From: Peribacillus sp. ACCC06369
GTDB taxonomy: Bacteria > Bacillota > Bacilli > Bacillales > DSM-1321
Assembly: GCF_030348945.1 (NCBI RefSeq)
Contig: NZ_JAUCEN010000002.1
Location: 2,046,001 to 2,110,000 of the forward strand
Direction: 5' to 3'
Length of the DNA stretch: 64,000 nucleotides
Part shown: positions 63,008 to 64,000 of the stretch, one piece after another
How positions within the stretch are numbered: position 1 is the first letter of the stretch
How the letters are laid out: each line of letters starts with the position of its first letter
Translations under genes and position numbers: made by a program
Notes under the pieces: model-generated
Seen by the model: only the letters and a program-made list of their open reading frames with translations
What the model was told of the DNA's origin: nothing
Database searches by the model: none

Positions 63008-64000
63008 ATGGCAAAGAAAGCACTTGAGGGATTAAGAGTTTTGGAAATGGGACAATTGATTGCGGGACCTTCCGCATCAAGACTGTTAGGTGAATTTGGA
63101 GCAGAGGTAATTAAGGTCGAAACTCCTGAGACTGGTGATCCGATCCGAACATGGCGTGTTGTTGAGAATGGAACCAGCCTTTGGTGGTATGTTCAATCTC
63201 GAAATAAAAAATCAATCACGATTAACCTGCGTGAAGCTGAAGGCCAGCGATTAATTCGTGAACTTGTTAAGGAAATTGATATTTTAATAGAAAACTTCCG
63301 CCCAGGAACAATGGAAAAATGGGGATTGGGATATGAAGATTTAAAGGCAATCAACCCACGTCTGATTATGATTCGTGTATCAGGCTATGGACAGGATGGG
63401 CCATATCGTGATAAGGCCGGATTTGGTTCGATTGGTGAAGCACTAGGAGGACTTCGTTACATAACTGGTTATCCGGACCGTCCACCTACACGTGTAGGGA
63501 TTAGTATTGGTGACTCATTATCTGCTCTTTACTCCGTAATTGGGGCATTAATGGCCGTTCATCATCGAGATGTAAACGGAACTGGAGAAGGACAAGTTAT
63601 CGATGTTGCACTGTATGAATCTGTATTTAGCATGATGGAAAGTACACTTCCTGAATTTGACCGTGCGGGAGTAATTCGTGAAAGAACGGGAAGTACGCTG
63701 CCTGGAATCACCCCATCTAACACATATTTATCTAGTGATGGAAAATATGTTGTTATTGGAGCAAACGGTGATGCTATATTCAAACGTCTTATGAATGCAA
63801 TGGGTCGCAGTGATATCGCGGAGGATCCTCGTTTTGAAAATAACTCGAAACGCTCTGAGCATGCAGATTTCTTAGATGCATTAATCGAAGAATGGACGAA
63901 GACTATGCCTTTTGATGAAGTAATGACATGTTTAGATGATGCAAAGGTTCCAGCCGGTGCGATTTACTCCATTGAGGATATTGTGAACGATCCGCATTAT
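63008..64000 (+). CDS. class III CoA-transferase (CaiB/BaiF family), cut by the window end
   Basis: N-terminal 331 codons of a family III CoA-transferase, which moves CoA between carboxylic acids without a covalent thioester to Glu. Motifs: LRVLEMGQLIAGPSASRLLG EFGAEVIKVE-type Rossmann start, NKKSITINLREAEG, VSGYGQDGPYRDKAGF, and GEGQVIDVALYESVFSMME, whose Asp is the catalytic residue of the family. ATG 63008 follows CAGGGGATG. The full protein should be about 400 aa, so roughly 70 codons lie beyond the window. The substrate is unknown; formyl-, succinyl- or carnitine-type acids are options. Confidence 0.88.
   Translation, partial: MAKKALEGLRVLEMGQLIAGPSASRLLGEFGAEVIKVETPETGDPIRTWRVVENGTSLWWYVQSRNKKSITINLREAEGQRLIRELVKEIDILIENFRPGTMEKWGLGYEDLKAINPRLIMIRVSGYGQDGPYRDKAGFGSIGEALGGLRYITGYPDRPPTRVGISIGDSLSALYSVIGALMAVHHRDVNGTGEGQVIDVALYESVFSMMESTLPEFDRAGVIRERTGSTLPGITPSNTYLSSDGKYVVIGANGDAIFKRLMNAMGRSDIAEDPRFENNSKRSEHADFLDALIEEWTKTMPFDEVMTCLDDAKVPAGAIYSIEDIVNDPHY

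Noticed and set aside
1..64000. CRISPR array or cas genes
   Set aside because: No regularly spaced direct repeats and no Cas-like protein were seen anywhere in the window.

Overview
The window looks like chromosomal DNA from a low-GC, spore-forming Gram-positive of the Bacillaceae. Evidence: AGGAGG-type ribosome sites with many TTG/GTG starts, a TatAd-like TatA, DUF456, DUF3953 and IDEAL-domain proteins, a GerA-type germination gene fragment, CcpA-like cre sites and Rho-independent terminators after most units. It is an accessory, catabolic region that has been heavily reshaped: two IS3 elements, IS110 elements, crumbs of Tn3 and Tn554 transposons and of an integrase, and about fifteen decaying genes.

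Layout. 1-7.4 kb: a fructan unit, with a three-gene CUT2 sugar ABC importer followed by a secreted GH32 fructanase whose catalytic domain is split by a large insertion. 7.4-15 kb: mixed small genes, an S2P-like membrane protease, a tRNA-dihydrouridine synthase and mobile-element remnants. 15-18.3 kb: a phosphate-scavenging set, with a Tat-exported PhoX-type phosphatase, TatAd and a secreted metallophosphoesterase of higher GC. 18.3-23.9 kb: an AT-rich patch of unrecognised genes, IS3 and broken genes (a PD-(D/E)XK nuclease, a glycosyltransferase).

23.9-35.8 kb: a hydantoin/carbamoyl-amino-acid utilisation cluster. It holds a sigma-54 activator with repeated TTGCA-type upstream sites and a -24/-12 promoter, then hyuA, hyuB, hyuC, an NCS1 permease, a dead and a live hydantoin racemase, and a second NCS1 permease. 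35.8-38.2 kb: a gene graveyard and hisJ.

38.2-45.9 kb: a complete eight-gene equivalent of the poorly understood E. coli yhf cluster, in the order yhfZ-Y-U-T-php-yhfS-W-X, with two related operator-like sites. A HAD phosphatase and nagB follow. This is the best candidate for an undescribed pathway.

48-53.5 kb: a mutarotase, then an IS110 and Tn3 patch. 53.5-57.6 kb: a TreR-like regulator, an MGH1-type glycosidase in place of the usual GH13 phosphotrehalase, and a trehalose-type PTS EIIBC, with a palindromic operator in the divergent gap. 57.7-59.4 kb: an IS3 element lying inside the loop of a terminator. 59.6-64 kb: a lipoprotein, then a divergent FCD-type GntR regulator and a class III CoA-transferase cut by the window end.
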